NCBI RefSeq assembly: GCF_003989825.1
Contig: NZ_RZHE01000015.1
Coordinates: 558,001 to 622,000, forward strand
Direction of reading: 5' to 3'
DNA: 64,000 nt
From: Vreelandella populi
Lineage (GTDB): Bacteria; Pseudomonadota; Gammaproteobacteria; Pseudomonadales; Halomonadaceae
Positions 1 through 9,030 of the stretch are shown here, piece after piece. A program made the translations under genes and the position numbers. The notes under the pieces were generated by a model, which was not told the origin of the DNA, ran no database searches, and was given only the letters and a program-made list of their open reading frames with translations. Within the stretch, counting starts at the first letter, position 1. Each line of letters starts with the position of its first letter.

Positions 1-144
1 AGCGAAGCCGTGGTGAAGTACTCGGTACTCGCTGACCAGAAGCAGCTGTTTGCGGCGAAGTATCTGCCGTATCTGCCCTCCGAGGATGAACTAAAACGCG
101 AGCTGGAACGTGAGCGGGCAAAGGCGGTTGAGCAGCTTCAATAG
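1..144 (+). CDS. C-terminal end of a DUF1016 (YhcG-like) PDDEXK nuclease family protein, cut by the window edge
   Basis: The first 47 codons of the window are open in frame 1 and end in TAG at 142-144. The peptide contains KYSVLADQKQLFAAKY followed by YLPSEDELKRELE and a charged helix. This resembles the conserved tail of the DUF1016/YhcG family (alternating Val/Tyr strand, then a YLP-E-EL helix), whose members carry a PDDEXK nuclease domain and are often found in accessory or restriction-modification islands. The catalytic part lies outside the window, so function rests on tail similarity only. The next 144 bases hold no gene that I can support before the convergent end of the chemosensory operon. 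Confidence 0.7.
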   Translation, partial: SEAVVKYSVLADQKQLFAAKYLPYLPSEDELKRELERERAKAVEQLQ

Positions 145-288
145 TGGACACGGCAATAAGTGGCCGACAGTCAGAAAATCGTGCTGGCCTTTCGCATCTT
201 TTATAAAGGACATTTTATTTGCTTATCAGAAGTGCCCCGACTTGAAGCTTAGTGAGCTAACAGGCCGGGAGAGTCCGAAACAGTGCGA

Positions 289-1506
289 TTAAAACAACTC
301 TATTTTAAGACCTTCTTCTTTAACTTCCTGCCCACGCCCCGTTTCCTCCAGGTGCCCCTTGCGTTGGGAGTAGGTCACATAGCTATCCAGATGCACCTGC
401 ATACGCTGGTCCAGGTCGGGTAGCTCAGCAATATGGCCTTTACCAGCCACTATCTCTTGCTCGTAGGCTTGCATGACTTCCCCAAGCGTATCGAGCATCT
501 CACTGCTTTGGGTCAGGCGCTGACGCAGGGGATCCTGGAACTGCATGCTGGCGAGTACATCAAGCACGTCCTGGTTGATTTCCCGGCTAATACCCTCGAC
601 ATTGCCGACCATCCCCCCCAGGGAATCGGAGGCACTGACAAGATAGCTCACCATCGATGACAGCTCCGTTCTCACCTGATCCAGACCATTACGAACCTGC
701 ATGTCGTTTTGCCTGTCCTGAGCGGCCTGGCACTCTTCTTCGAACCGTGACGTCAGCGTTTCGATGGTATGTGAGAGAGAATGGGCCGCTTCGGCAGTGC
801 GAGTAGAAAGACTACGCACTTCACCCGCTACGACAGAGAAGGCCCGCCCCGACTCCCCCGCGCGCGCTGCCTCGATTGCAGCATTGAGTGCTACCATGTT
901 GATCTGTCTGGCAATACCACTGATCATCTCGATAAACGGTTTGGTGGCTTCAAAGTTCTTGTAAAGCCCCTTCAAGCGCTCAATATCACCGTGTAGGCTC
1001 TCCTTGCGCTCATGCTCGAATGCCTCAAGCATGCTCAGGGTCTGTTCGTTGCTTGCCTGATGGGCTCGCGCCTCAGTCGAGAGGTTCTGCACGCAATGTA
1101 TGCTCTGCTCAATCTCATCACGCAGGCTTTGGCTCGTTCGATGAATATGGTTGAGATGTTCAATAGCGCCAAGAACGTTCCGCTCCGTTTCTTCACTGAC
1201 TTCCCTCAGGTTGCGCTGAACAACCCGGCTCAGCCCTGGCACGGCCGAGACAAGACTGCTTACCTTTTCCATTAACCCAGACGGCTGGGGCTGTTCCGGC
1301 CCAGCCAGCCTGGCCCATATTGACCCTGGCTGGGGTAACCGTTGCCAAACCAACCAGGCAGGGCCCAACGAGAGGAGTCCTATGAGTCCCATGCAGACAA
1401 GTGCCGGCAGGCCAGCCAACCAGGCTGTCCAGATTGGTGAAGCGAGCCCCAGAAATACGATAGCCAGTGCCGGCAACATATCGCGCGAGAAGAAGGGAAG
1501 TTTCAT
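289..1506 (-). CDS. Membrane-anchored methyl-accepting chemotaxis-like protein with a CheZ-like QFQD motif
   Basis: This 405-residue protein starts with two hydrophobic segments (about residues 10-30 and 33-55) with almost no periplasmic loop. A long coiled coil follows, with a chemoreceptor signalling tip at about 202-234 ([16 protein letters not shown] and [11 protein letters not shown]). It therefore looks like a receptor that senses internally or through the membrane. After the tip the helix carries QFQDPLRQ at 322-329, which has the same Asp-x-x-x-Gln spacing as the phosphatase motif of CheZ (DFQDLTGQ), and the protein ends in KIELF. It is the last gene of the chemosensory operon, starting 8 bases after the upstream regulator stops. 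A role in terminating CheY phosphorylation is my inference; the receptor family call is firm. Confidence 0.85.
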   Translation of the reverse strand: MKLPFFSRDMLPALAIVFLGLASPIWTAWLAGLPALVCMGLIGLLSLGPAWLVWQRLPQPGSIWARLAGPEQPQPSGLMEKVSSLVSAVPGLSRVVQRNLREVSEETERNVLGAIEHLNHIHRTSQSLRDEIEQSIHCVQNLSTEARAHQASNEQTLSMLEAFEHERKESLHGDIERLKGLYKNFEATKPFIEMISGIARQINMVALNAAIEAARAGESGRAFSVVAGEVRSLSTRTAEAAHSLSHTIETLTSRFEEECQAAQDRQNDMQVRNGLDQVRTELSSMVSYLVSASDSLGGMVGNVEGISREINQDVLDVLASMQFQDPLRQRLTQSSEMLDTLGEVMQAYEQEIVAGKGHIAELPDLDQRMQVHLDSYVTYSQRKGHLEETGRGQEVKEEGLKIELF

Positions 1507-1514
1507 GTTGTCTC

Positions 1515-1889
1515 CTAGACACCAGGCAAGACTTGCTTGATCACGCCCAATAAATCAGTAGCGTTGATCGGTTTTACCAGCCAGCCTGTTGCGCCATTAC
1601 GCTTTGCCTCATCGCGTTTTGCCTGCTGACTCTCTGTAGTCAATGCCAGAATGGGCGTGAAGCGCATCCCGGGTAAGGCACGCGCCTTGCCTATCAGCTC
1701 CAGCCCGCCCATGTTCGGCATGTTGATATCGGTAATAATCAGGTCCGGCTTGTAGCCACCTTGCAGCTTATTTATGGCCTGCACACCATCGTTGGCGGCC
1801 TCGACTTTGAAGCCAGACATTTCCAGGCTGCTCCGTAGACTCATCAGCATGGTGGCGGAATCATCGACGATCATGATGTTTTTGCTCAT
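1515..1889 (-). CDS. Single-domain CheY-like response regulator
   Basis: A 124-residue stand-alone receiver domain. The acidic pair sits in [10 protein letters not shown], the phospho-acceptor Asp is D54 in [12 protein letters not shown], the conserved Thr is in ALTTES, and the Lys is in VKPIN. There is no output domain, so it must act by binding a partner, as CheY or PilG/PilH-type proteins do. It is the second such regulator in the operon, lying between the STAS gene (11 bases upstream) and the receptor-like gene (8 bases downstream). Two CheY proteins in one chemosensory operon usually means one output regulator and one phosphate sink or adaptation regulator; which is which cannot be told from sequence. 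Confidence 0.93.
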   Translation of the reverse strand: MSKNIMIVDDSATMLMSLRSSLEMSGFKVEAANDGVQAINKLQGGYKPDLIITDINMPNMGGLELIGKARALPGMRFTPILALTTESQQAKRDEAKRNGATGWLVKPINATDLLGVIKQVLPGV

Positions 1890-1900
1890 AGCAAAGCTCC

Positions 1901-2140
1901 TCAGGACTGCTGTAACGCGGCATCAAGCCACGCGCGGGTATCGGGATTGGCAGGCCATGCCGTCACTTTCGGACATGTGGCCATCAGCACTTGCAGGTTG
2001 GCGGCATGCAGGTGCTCCAGTTTTTTCAGGTTGACCTTACCTACGGGTTGTTGGGTCAACCACTCAAGCAGGGTTTCGGCATCCTCGACCGTGACCTGAT
2101 CGACCAGGTGTGCCACATTGCCCTTGAAAATCAGACTCAT
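1901..2140 (-). CDS. Small STAS-domain protein
   Basis: A 79-residue protein whose core (KVNLKKLEHLHAANLQVL) matches the strand-helix centre of STAS domains as found in anti-sigma-factor antagonists and chemosensory accessory proteins. At the place where phosphorylated antagonists carry Ser (DSSG), this protein has LEHLHAA, so regulation by Ser phosphorylation is unlikely. Its ATG overlaps the cheA stop by four bases, so the two are probably translationally coupled. Small STAS proteins recur in chemosensory operons of non-enteric proteobacteria, but their role is poorly defined. The assignment is moderately firm because the domain is short and diverged. Confidence 0.75.
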   Translation of the reverse strand: MSLIFKGNVAHLVDQVTVEDAETLLEWLTQQPVGKVNLKKLEHLHAANLQVLMATCPKVTAWPANPDTRAWLDAALQQS

Positions 2141-4530
2141 GCGAACAGCTCCGTAGGGTTGAGAATCATCAGAATCGAACCATCACCCATCACTGCCGTT
2201 CCGGAGTAGCCCGAAAGCTCGCCAAGGATGCCAACCATTGGTTTGAGGATGATGTCGATCGAACCGTAGAAATCATCGATCAGTAAACCAACCAGCTCGC
2301 TGCGACTACGCAGAACCATCAAGGCGTACTCGTCGTCTTCGTTGCGTACCTGTTCTAGCGGCACCGCCAGCAGTTGGTTGAGACCTTTCAGCGGAATAGT
2401 GCGGCCGCGCAGCTGAGCGGTCGGCTGATGCTTGATGGTATGGATCGCGTTGTCCGGCAAACGCACCGTCTCCATCACCTGATCCATCGGGATGCCGAAG
2501 CGCTGCCCGCCGGATTCGATCACCATCACCTGGGTAACGGCCATCGACAACGGTAGACTCAGACTGAGTTGCGTACCCTGCCCGACCTGGCTAGCTAGCC
2601 GCAGGTGACCGCCCACCTTCTCGATGCCCGATCTCACCACGTCCATGCCCACGCCGCGTCCAGACAGGTCTGATACCTGTTCGGCGGTAGAGAAGCCCGG
2701 CAGAAATACCAGATTCACCAGCTCCTGGTCGCTCATTGCTTCCAGGGCGGCGGGTTCAACAAGACCCTTGGCAGCTACCTTCACCTTGATCTTTTGCGGG
2801 TCGATACCACGGCCGTCATCTTCAATAGAGATCACGACGTGGTCGGCGTTCTGGCTAGCGCGAATGCGTAGGGTGCCGGTTTCCGGCTTGCCAGCAGCAA
2901 GCCGTTCAGCCGGTGCTTCGAGACCGTGATCCAGCGAGTTGCGCACGATATGCACCAAAGGATCGGCTAGCGCTTCAATCATTGCCTTGTCAGCCTCGGT
3001 GTCCTCGCCTTCCAGGATGAGGTTGACCTTTTTATCAAGCTTTCGAGTAATGTCTCGCACCAGTCGTGGGAAGCGCTGCAGAATGAAAGACACCGGCATC
3101 ATCCGGACTTGCATGATGGCGTCCTGCAGATCTTCGGCGATGCGGTTGACTACTGCGTACTGCGCCTTGATTTCACGCGCCAGTTCGCGTTGGCCGTATT
3201 GCTCCTCCGCTCGCTCGGCGAGATAGGGCAAACCGTTCTTGGCCACCACAATCTCACCGATCAGGTTCATCAGACGGTCAATCTTCTCCTGTTCGACCTT
3301 AAGCACCTTTGCCGGTGCCTGGCTTGCTGTCTCGTCGGCCCTGCGTGGGGTAATGGTGTCCGCTTGGTCTGGTGCTACGCCTAGCGCTAGAGCCTGGCAA
3401 GCTATAGGCCGCCCCCCCAGCTCACCCTGCACTGGCGTTGTAACCGGGCCGGTAGAGGGTGTGTCGTCAGCGATAGCCTTTTCCATTGCTCCAGACAGCC
3501 AACTCAGCAACGGCTTAGCATCGTTCTGGCGGTTGGACTGCTCACGACAGTCCTGAAAAGCCGCCATTGCAGTAACGTCATCTTGGCTGGCAAGCACACG
3601 CTCAAGCGTTGTTACGATTGCAACGTGCTGGCCACTTGGCCAAGGCTCCTGGCTGCAGGCTGAAAGTGCCTGGTATTGCGTGCTCAAAATATCCAGTGCC
3701 AGAGGCTCGAACCCGGCGAGATCCGAGCCAGATGCGGTATCAACCGACTCGTCTACCGATTGCAGGCTAGCCAAGGTGATTGGCCACCAGGTGGCCTGAT
3801 CGGCGACGTAGCGAAAGTGCTCGGCCAGACTCTCTTCACTGGCAAGAAGCAGTATTTCAAAGCGCAAGTTGCAGGCGTATGCATCGATTTCAGCCGCAGG
3901 CAGCCAAGCCTCTAGGGGACGAATCCGTCGCCAGAGCACGTCTGGCAACTGGCGTACCTGATGTAGCGGATCGGTGCCCTGGAAAAAACAGTCTGCGGCA
4001 GGCTGGTAATCCAGCAGGAACGCCGTCCGCTCGGCGTTAATCGCATCGATCAATAGATCGCGGACAGCTGATGGCAGGTCGACAGGCAGCCTGGAATTTT
4101 GGGTGCTTACCAGTGCAACCCCGCTATTGGCCCCCTCAAGGGCTGGCGTGGCGAGCCAGCTGCGCAGCCCTTCAACGAGTTTCCGTGGCGGTACCTGAAA
4201 GTCTGCTCCTGGCGTGCCCTGGCTTTCGACCGCATCGAGAAAGGCGCTGACATAATCAGCGGCATCGAGTAGCTGATCTGCCAGCGGCTGGCTGAAGCCA
4301 AGGGCATCGTTGCGCACCGCGTCCATTACGTCTTCGGCAGCATGCAGCACAGCGGTCAGCGCCGGGAAGTCGAACAGCCCCGAGTTCCCTTTGAGGGTAT
4401 GCACCAGGCGGAACAACTCGCCCAGCCGCGAATGGTCACCCGGCTCACGCTCCATCGCTAGCAGCGTGCTGCCGATACTTTCCAGCGCCTCACGGCTCTC
4501 CTGGAGAAATTGTTGCAATAGAGCGTTCAC
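2137..4530 (-). CDS. cheA: Chemotaxis histidine kinase CheA
   Basis: This 797-residue kinase receives receptor signals and phosphorylates CheY and CheB. An N-terminal HPt domain has the phospho-accepting His44 in LVHTLKGNSG. A stretch of nearly 300 residues (about 115-405) with no recognisable P2 domain follows. Then come the P3 dimerisation helices (about 410-465), the HATPase domain with N box HIVRNSLDHG, G1 box DDGRGID and G2 box GRGVGMDVV, and a C-terminal CheW-like regulatory domain (about 650-790). It begins with GTG at 4530, behind a strong GGAGG ribosome site, and overlaps the upstream cheY stop by four bases. The long middle region differs from enteric CheA and has no domain I recognise. 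Confidence 0.97.
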   Translation of the reverse strand: MNALLQQFLQESREALESIGSTLLAMEREPGDHSRLGELFRLVHTLKGNSGLFDFPALTAVLHAAEDVMDAVRNDALGFSQPLADQLLDAADYVSAFLDAVESQGTPGADFQVPPRKLVEGLRSWLATPALEGANSGVALVSTQNSRLPVDLPSAVRDLLIDAINAERTAFLLDYQPAADCFFQGTDPLHQVRQLPDVLWRRIRPLEAWLPAAEIDAYACNLRFEILLLASEESLAEHFRYVADQATWWPITLASLQSVDESVDTASGSDLAGFEPLALDILSTQYQALSACSQEPWPSGQHVAIVTTLERVLASQDDVTAMAAFQDCREQSNRQNDAKPLLSWLSGAMEKAIADDTPSTGPVTTPVQGELGGRPIACQALALGVAPDQADTITPRRADETASQAPAKVLKVEQEKIDRLMNLIGEIVVAKNGLPYLAERAEEQYGQRELAREIKAQYAVVNRIAEDLQDAIMQVRMMPVSFILQRFPRLVRDITRKLDKKVNLILEGEDTEADKAMIEALADPLVHIVRNSLDHGLEAPAERLAAGKPETGTLRIRASQNADHVVISIEDDGRGIDPQKIKVKVAAKGLVEPAALEAMSDQELVNLVFLPGFSTAEQVSDLSGRGVGMDVVRSGIEKVGGHLRLASQVGQGTQLSLSLPLSMAVTQVMVIESGGQRFGIPMDQVMETVRLPDNAIHTIKHQPTAQLRGRTIPLKGLNQLLAVPLEQVRNEDDEYALMVLRSRSELVGLLIDDFYGSIDIILKPMVGILGELSGYSGTAVMGDGSILMILNPTELFA

Positions 4531-4895
4531 GCGGCACCTCCGGTCAGCAGACGCACCAGATGCAGCAGCACATCAGGCTTGATGGGTTTCGTCAGGTAAT
4601 AATTAGCGCCAGCTGCCCAGGCCTGGCGGCGATCCTGCTCCCCCGCCTCGGTGGTAATCATTACTGCTGGTGCCTGAGCAATGGCCTGTGCCCGCAGCTG
4701 GCGCAGAAAGCTGAAGCCGTCTTGCATCGGCATGTTCACGTCCACCAAGTACAGGTCATACGGTGCCTGCAGGGCCTTCTCCAGCGCCTCGATGCCGTTG
4801 ACGGCCTCGTCGACACGATAGCCAGCAGCTTCCAGAATTTGCCGATTGAATAGCCGCACAGTGGCCGCATCATCGACGATCAAAATGCGTTTCAT
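4527..4895 (-). CDS. cheY: CheY-like response regulator
   Basis: A 122-residue receiver domain with the acidic pair in ILIVDDAATV, phospho-acceptor D52 in YLVDVNMPMQDG, Thr in MITTEA and Lys in LTKPIKP. It has no output domain, so it is a diffusible phospho-switch like CheY. The gene overlaps cheR upstream by four bases and cheA downstream by four bases, so it is embedded in the core of the operon and is the most likely direct partner of this CheA. Whether it acts on a flagellar motor or another output cannot be read from the sequence. Confidence 0.93.
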   Translation of the reverse strand: MKRILIVDDAATVRLFNRQILEAAGYRVDEAVNGIEALEKALQAPYDLYLVDVNMPMQDGFSFLRQLRAQAIAQAPAVMITTEAGEQDRRQAWAAGANYYLTKPIKPDVLLHLVRLLTGGAA

Positions 4896-5740
4896 CGGGC
4901 CTCCAACGGCTTCTGGTAAACGATGGCGTCAGGAAATTTACGAACGTTGAACAAAGACGAAATACGGCTCATCGATTCTGAATGGCCCAGGCAGATCATT
5001 CCGCCGGGTTTCAAGGCATCGAAAAAGGTATCAGCTGCTTGGCGGCGCGAGAGATCATCAAAATAGATCAACAGGTTACGACAAAAGATCACATCAAAAT
5101 CGCGGTAACCACGCAGGTCGGCCGGGTTCATCAGGTTTACCCGTGTGAACTCCACGCTCTGGCGCAAGTCGTCACATAGCTGGTAATCACCGTTACTGCA
5201 CCGTGCAAAATACTTTTCCAGCAATTTAGGCGGTAGGTTGTGCACCGAGCGCGGACTGTAAACCCCTTGCCTAGCACGCCTGAGGATCGACGTATCGATG
5301 TCCGAGGCAATCAGCTCTACGTCCCAGTCAGCAATGCCCTTCCAATACTCAAGCAGGTAAAGGGCAATCGAATAGGGCTCCTCGCCCGACGACGATGGCA
5401 TTGACCAAATGCGAATTGGTGAGTGGTCGGTCTTGCGTCGCACTAGGTCGTCTAGCATGTGGGTTACTAGGCACTTGAGCTGGTACTCCTCGCGAAAGAA
5501 GTAAGTCTCGTTGACCGTCATCGCATTGACTAACTGCTGCAACTCGTCTCCTGACGCCTGAAATCGCAGGTTGACAAAGTAGTTGCGGAAAGTTTCTGAG
5601 CCGGTAGCCTCAATGCGCTCAAGCAGGCGCTTATCGACGAAGTAACGCTTGTTGTCATCGAACTGTATGCCGGTCTTGCGATAAAAGAACTCGCGAAACT
5701 TGGCGAAGTCTTCCTTGCTGATGACGGTTTGGGTGTTCAC
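4892..5740 (-). CDS. cheR: Chemoreceptor methyltransferase CheR
   Basis: A 282-residue S-adenosylmethionine-dependent methyltransferase that methylates glutamates on receptor helices for adaptation. The N-terminal helical region (residues 8-80, FREFFYRKTGIQFDD) and the catalytic domain are both present. The SAM-binding signature is SSGEEPYSIAL, and the late motif FCRNLLIYF is intact. Length matches the family. The ATG overlaps the upstream HEAT-repeat gene by four bases. Its natural substrates are presumably the two receptor-like proteins of this operon. Confidence 0.97.
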   Translation of the reverse strand: MNTQTVISKEDFAKFREFFYRKTGIQFDDNKRYFVDKRLLERIEATGSETFRNYFVNLRFQASGDELQQLVNAMTVNETYFFREEYQLKCLVTHMLDDLVRRKTDHSPIRIWSMPSSSGEEPYSIALYLLEYWKGIADWDVELIASDIDTSILRRARQGVYSPRSVHNLPPKLLEKYFARCSNGDYQLCDDLRQSVEFTRVNLMNPADLRGYRDFDVIFCRNLLIYFDDLSRRQAADTFFDALKPGGMICLGHSESMSRISSLFNVRKFPDAIVYQKPLEAR

Positions 5741-6360
5741 AGGCCGTCCGCTCCCTGCAGGCGGGTAAGTGCCAGGCTGATGGCAAAGCCCAGGTAGGCC
5801 TCATCGGGAAAACGGACACGGCACAATTCGAGCGCATGAAAAGCGCGTTCGGTGCCGACTTCGCAAAGCAGGTCCACTGCGCACGCGCAGACATTCAGGT
5901 GCGGATCATGCTCGATCAGATCAATCAGCCATAGCTCGACATCTGGATGCTTGAGCGATTCCAGGATGCCGATAGCAAGAATGCGCATGTCGCTGTCACT
6001 GTCAGCCAGGGCTTCCTGGATCAGCACCGGATGGTGGCGACCCGCAACCTTCAGAGCTTCGATGGCATCATTACGCAGTGCCGCATCCTCGCTGCGCAGG
6101 CAATCAAGCAGGGCCAGGACGGCGGTCTCATCGGCCCGTTCGGCCAGACCAGTGACTAGTGCCTCAAGCACCGACCGTTCAGCTTCTTCTTCCAGTTGGC
6201 AGGCCAAAAGCGCGCTGGTCTGAGGCAGGATCGCCAGCGCACGCGCGGCCTCCCGGCGCTCGCCGGGTGTGCCTTGTTGTAATCGTGTGGCCAAGGCCTG
6301 CAGGTCGTCTGATTGCGAGACGGCCAGTGAGGCAATGCCGGTGGAACGAATCAGCGCCAC
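5737..6360 (-). CDS. HEAT-repeat protein of the chemosensory operon
   Basis: A roughly 207-residue alpha-helical protein with four to six degenerate HEAT/PBS-lyase-type repeats, visible as repeated 30-residue units (for example RREAARALAIL, LRNDAIEALKVAG, DMRILAIGILESL). I chose the GTG at 6360, which has AAAGGGG just upstream and overlaps the cheB stop by 10 bases. An upstream ATG at 6402 would overlap cheB by 52 bases. It has no signal peptide or membrane segment, so it is cytoplasmic. HEAT proteins of this kind accompany some non-flagellar chemosensory clusters (for example in Myxococcus) and probably serve as binding scaffolds. The partner is unknown. Confidence 0.8.
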   Translation of the reverse strand: MALIRSTGIASLAVSQSDDLQALATRLQQGTPGERREAARALAILPQTSALLACQLEEEAERSVLEALVTGLAERADETAVLALLDCLRSEDAALRNDAIEALKVAGRHHPVLIQEALADSDSDMRILAIGILESLKHPDVELWLIDLIEHDPHLNVCACAVDLLCEVGTERAFHALELCRVRFPDEAYLGFAISLALTRLQGADGL

Positions 6361-7451
6361 GATGACACCCCTTTGGTAATAGTGGATTTGCGCGCGCACC
6401 ACTGTACGAGCGTGGTGGCAATGGCGTGACAGGGCTGGATTTCACTGGCGCCACCGCGGCGGATCAATTCAGCAGGCATGCCGAAGACCACCGCCGTATC
6501 CTTCGACTCGGCCACCGTGCGCCCACCACAGCGCTTTAGCTCGGTCATCTCTTCGGCACCATCGTGGCCCATGCCGGTAAGCATGGCGCCAATCAGCTGG
6601 CTGGGCGCGAAGTGTTGCATGGCAGTTTTCACCAGAAGGCTCACGGATGGGTGCCAGAGATAGTCCGCGTTTTCCGGTTTAGGCATGACGTAGGGCTTAC
6701 CGACGCGATTGCCGATTACCACATCGCTATTGCCCATGCCGATGTAGACAGTGCCTGCCTCCAGTGGCATCGGTCTGCTGGCCTCTACCACCCTTAGCTG
6801 GGTAATGCGGTCCATGCGCTCGGCGAAGGCACGGGTAAAGTTGGCTGGCATGTGCTGCGCCACCACGATCGGCCAGGGGTAGTTGGCCGGCAACTGTTCG
6901 AGGATCCCCTCCAGCGTACGCGGCCCGCCGGTGGAAGAGCCAATAAGCACCAGGCCGTTACCAGCGCCGGCAAGATCGGGAGTCGGTTCTACGACTGGCT
7001 CCACCTCGGCAGTCTTGGAAGACACCGTCTCGAGCGCTGGACGGCGGGCTTTTTTCAGACGCGCGTCAGCAGCAGCGCGAACCTTGTCGATCAGACACTC
7101 ACGCACCTGATCGATGTTCAGAGAAATAGTGCCGCCCGGTTTGGCGAAGAAGTCCACCGCGCCGAGCGCCAGGGCTTCCAGCGAAGCCATGGCGCCCTGC
7201 TCGGTGAGTGAAGAGAACATCACCACCGGTCTTGGCTGCTCGACCATGAGCATGGACAGGCAGGTGAGTCCGTCCATCTCCGGCATGTTGATATCAAGTG
7301 TGATCACGTCCGGATCAAACTGACGCGCTCGCTCGATGGCCTCCCGTCCATTACGGGCCGTATCGAGGATGAAGTCGCCTTCGGCCTCGAACAGCTGCTG
7401 CAGGTGGCGGCGCATCAAGGCGGAGTCATCGACAATAAGCAGACGAATCAT
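6351..7451 (-). CDS. cheB: Chemotaxis response regulator/protein-glutamate methylesterase CheB
   Basis: A 366-residue two-domain adaptation enzyme: an N-terminal receiver (phospho-acceptor D53 in ITLDINMPEMDG) and a C-terminal methylesterase/deamidase. The catalytic triad is visible as Ser in IGSSTGGPR, His in VAQHMPANFT and Asp in MLTGMGHDGAEEM. A linker of about 45 residues separates the domains. I placed the start at the ATG at 7451, where the receiver begins (MIRLLIVDDS), 13 bases after the upstream CheW-type gene stops. A longer in-frame start would run into that gene. Its stop overlaps the HEAT-repeat gene. Confidence 0.96.
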   Translation of the reverse strand: MIRLLIVDDSALMRRHLQQLFEAEGDFILDTARNGREAIERARQFDPDVITLDINMPEMDGLTCLSMLMVEQPRPVVMFSSLTEQGAMASLEALALGAVDFFAKPGGTISLNIDQVRECLIDKVRAAADARLKKARRPALETVSSKTAEVEPVVEPTPDLAGAGNGLVLIGSSTGGPRTLEGILEQLPANYPWPIVVAQHMPANFTRAFAERMDRITQLRVVEASRPMPLEAGTVYIGMGNSDVVIGNRVGKPYVMPKPENADYLWHPSVSLLVKTAMQHFAPSQLIGAMLTGMGHDGAEEMTELKRCGGRTVAESKDTAVVFGMPAELIRRGGASEIQPCHAIATTLVQWCARKSTITKGVSSWR

Positions 7452-7464
7452 GTGCGTTCTCGCT

Positions 7465-9006
7465 TCAGGCCACGCGGGCCAGCGCATCAAGCTCGCCATC
7501 GGCGAGCAGCTGACGCGGCTCGACGAGCTGAATCATGCGCTTGTTCCCGGGCAAGTTGGCGACCCGGCCAAACAGCCGCTGCTGCTCAACCGAGAGGCTT
7601 GGTGCCGGCTCAATCAGGCTGCGTGAGATCTTCAGTACTTCGGCGACTGAATCGACAATGAACCCGGTGCGCAGCTCGTTGATAACGAACACCATGATCC
7701 GTTGACGATCATTGCTCTCGATACTCGGCAGCCCGAAGCGACGCCGCTGATCAATCACCGGTAGCACCACGCCACGCAGGTTCATCACCCCTTCGACAAA
7801 CTCGGGGGCTTTGGGCACGTGGGTCAGGTTTTCCGGTATACGAACGATTTCCTGCACGCTGTCGATCGGCACGCCGAACTCCTCGTTGCCGAGGCGGAAT
7901 ACCACCAGCTGCTCTTCGTCGTCGGTCTCGCCCGTGTCCAGCAGTTCTTCGTCCACGGAAGGCTCCTTGTCGGTTTCGTTGAGAACGCGCTGCACTGACT
8001 GGTGCTGTAGCAGGCGCTCGGCAGACACCACCGAGACCAGCCGCTTGCCGTCGTTGAGCCGACACAGGCCAGTGAGCTCGGCCATCGCCTGATCACGCGC
8101 AAGCATTGGCGGCATCGGCTCGAGTTGAGCAGCCGGTACACGCAGTACTTCGTTTACCGAGTCGAGAATGATGCCGACCGACATGCCAGCCAGGCTCACC
8201 ACCAGAATGCGGCTGCGCTCGTCGGTCGCCTGACCTGGTAAACAGAACATTTCACGCAGCGATACCAACGGCAGCAAACGCTGACGCAGCGTCATTACAC
8301 CACGCACATGGGATGCTGACTTGGGCACCGAGACGATGTGGTCAGGGATCTGTACGATCTCCTGCACATCATCGATGGCAATGCCGTATTCCTGTTCTGC
8401 AACGGTGAAACTGACCAGTTGAAGCTCATCACTGGCTTCATCATCGCTGTCTACATCACCCAGCGACATGGCGCCGGCGTTGCTCGATACACGCTGCAGC
8501 AAGCTGTTTTCGCTGAAGCTGGCGCTGATCAACGCGGCGAAGTCGATAATCATCACCAGCTCGTGTCCGCCGACCTGTTTGAGCAGGCCAGTGAGCAGGT
8601 TGGTGTTAATGGTCGCCTGTATATTGCTGACGGGTTCAATCTGGTCTTCTTCGACCATGATCACACTGGCAACGCGATCAACCACAAAACCCAGCGGCTG
8701 GCCGAGATTCAGTACCAGCGCGCGGGTGGCATCATCCGCTTCGCGTGGCTCAAGGCTAAACAGACTGCGCAGGCAAATGATCGGTAGTACGTTGCCACGC
8801 AGGTTAGCCAAACCGTTGAGCGACGGCGGGGTCAGCGGCACGCGGACCACCTCCGGCACGCGGATGATCTCCTGCACTGGCTGCATCTCGACGGCGAACA
8901 CGTCCGACCCAACCGTGAAGGTAACGAACTGCCGGCTGTTGGTCTGGCTTTCGTCTTCGCCCTCACCGGTCACGGTGAGGTCCTGGTTCTGATTGCTTTG
9001 GCTCAT
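7465..9006 (-). CDS. cheW: Triple CheW-domain coupling protein
   Basis: This 513-residue protein has three consecutive CheW-like domains, at about residues 25-165, 190-340 and 365-500. Each starts with a phenylalanine-rich strand (FVTFTVGSDVFAVEM, LVSFTVAEQEYGI, LVVFRLGNEEFGV) and contains the hallmark VQEI-(I/V)(R/Q)(V/I)P segment followed by NLRG or a variant. CheW couples receptors to CheA in signalling arrays, and ordinary CheW has one domain of about 150 residues. A tandem triple domain could cross-link array lattices in place of separate CheW copies. It lies 24 bases downstream of the double-tip receptor gene and is the only CheW gene in this operon. Confidence 0.95.
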   Translation of the reverse strand: MSQSNQNQDLTVTGEGEDESQTNSRQFVTFTVGSDVFAVEMQPVQEIIRVPEVVRVPLTPPSLNGLANLRGNVLPIICLRSLFSLEPREADDATRALVLNLGQPLGFVVDRVASVIMVEEDQIEPVSNIQATINTNLLTGLLKQVGGHELVMIIDFAALISASFSENSLLQRVSSNAGAMSLGDVDSDDEASDELQLVSFTVAEQEYGIAIDDVQEIVQIPDHIVSVPKSASHVRGVMTLRQRLLPLVSLREMFCLPGQATDERSRILVVSLAGMSVGIILDSVNEVLRVPAAQLEPMPPMLARDQAMAELTGLCRLNDGKRLVSVVSAERLLQHQSVQRVLNETDKEPSVDEELLDTGETDDEEQLVVFRLGNEEFGVPIDSVQEIVRIPENLTHVPKAPEFVEGVMNLRGVVLPVIDQRRRFGLPSIESNDRQRIMVFVINELRTGFIVDSVAEVLKISRSLIEPAPSLSVEQQRLFGRVANLPGNKRMIQLVEPRQLLADGELDALARVA

Positions 9007-9030
9007 GGGTTATCCCCTCTCTTAAGGGAC

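Noticed and set aside
145..288. A short plus-strand open frame running through this gap
   Set aside because: It overlaps the end of the DUF1016 gene, has no ribosome site and encodes a composition-neutral peptide with no recognisable pattern.
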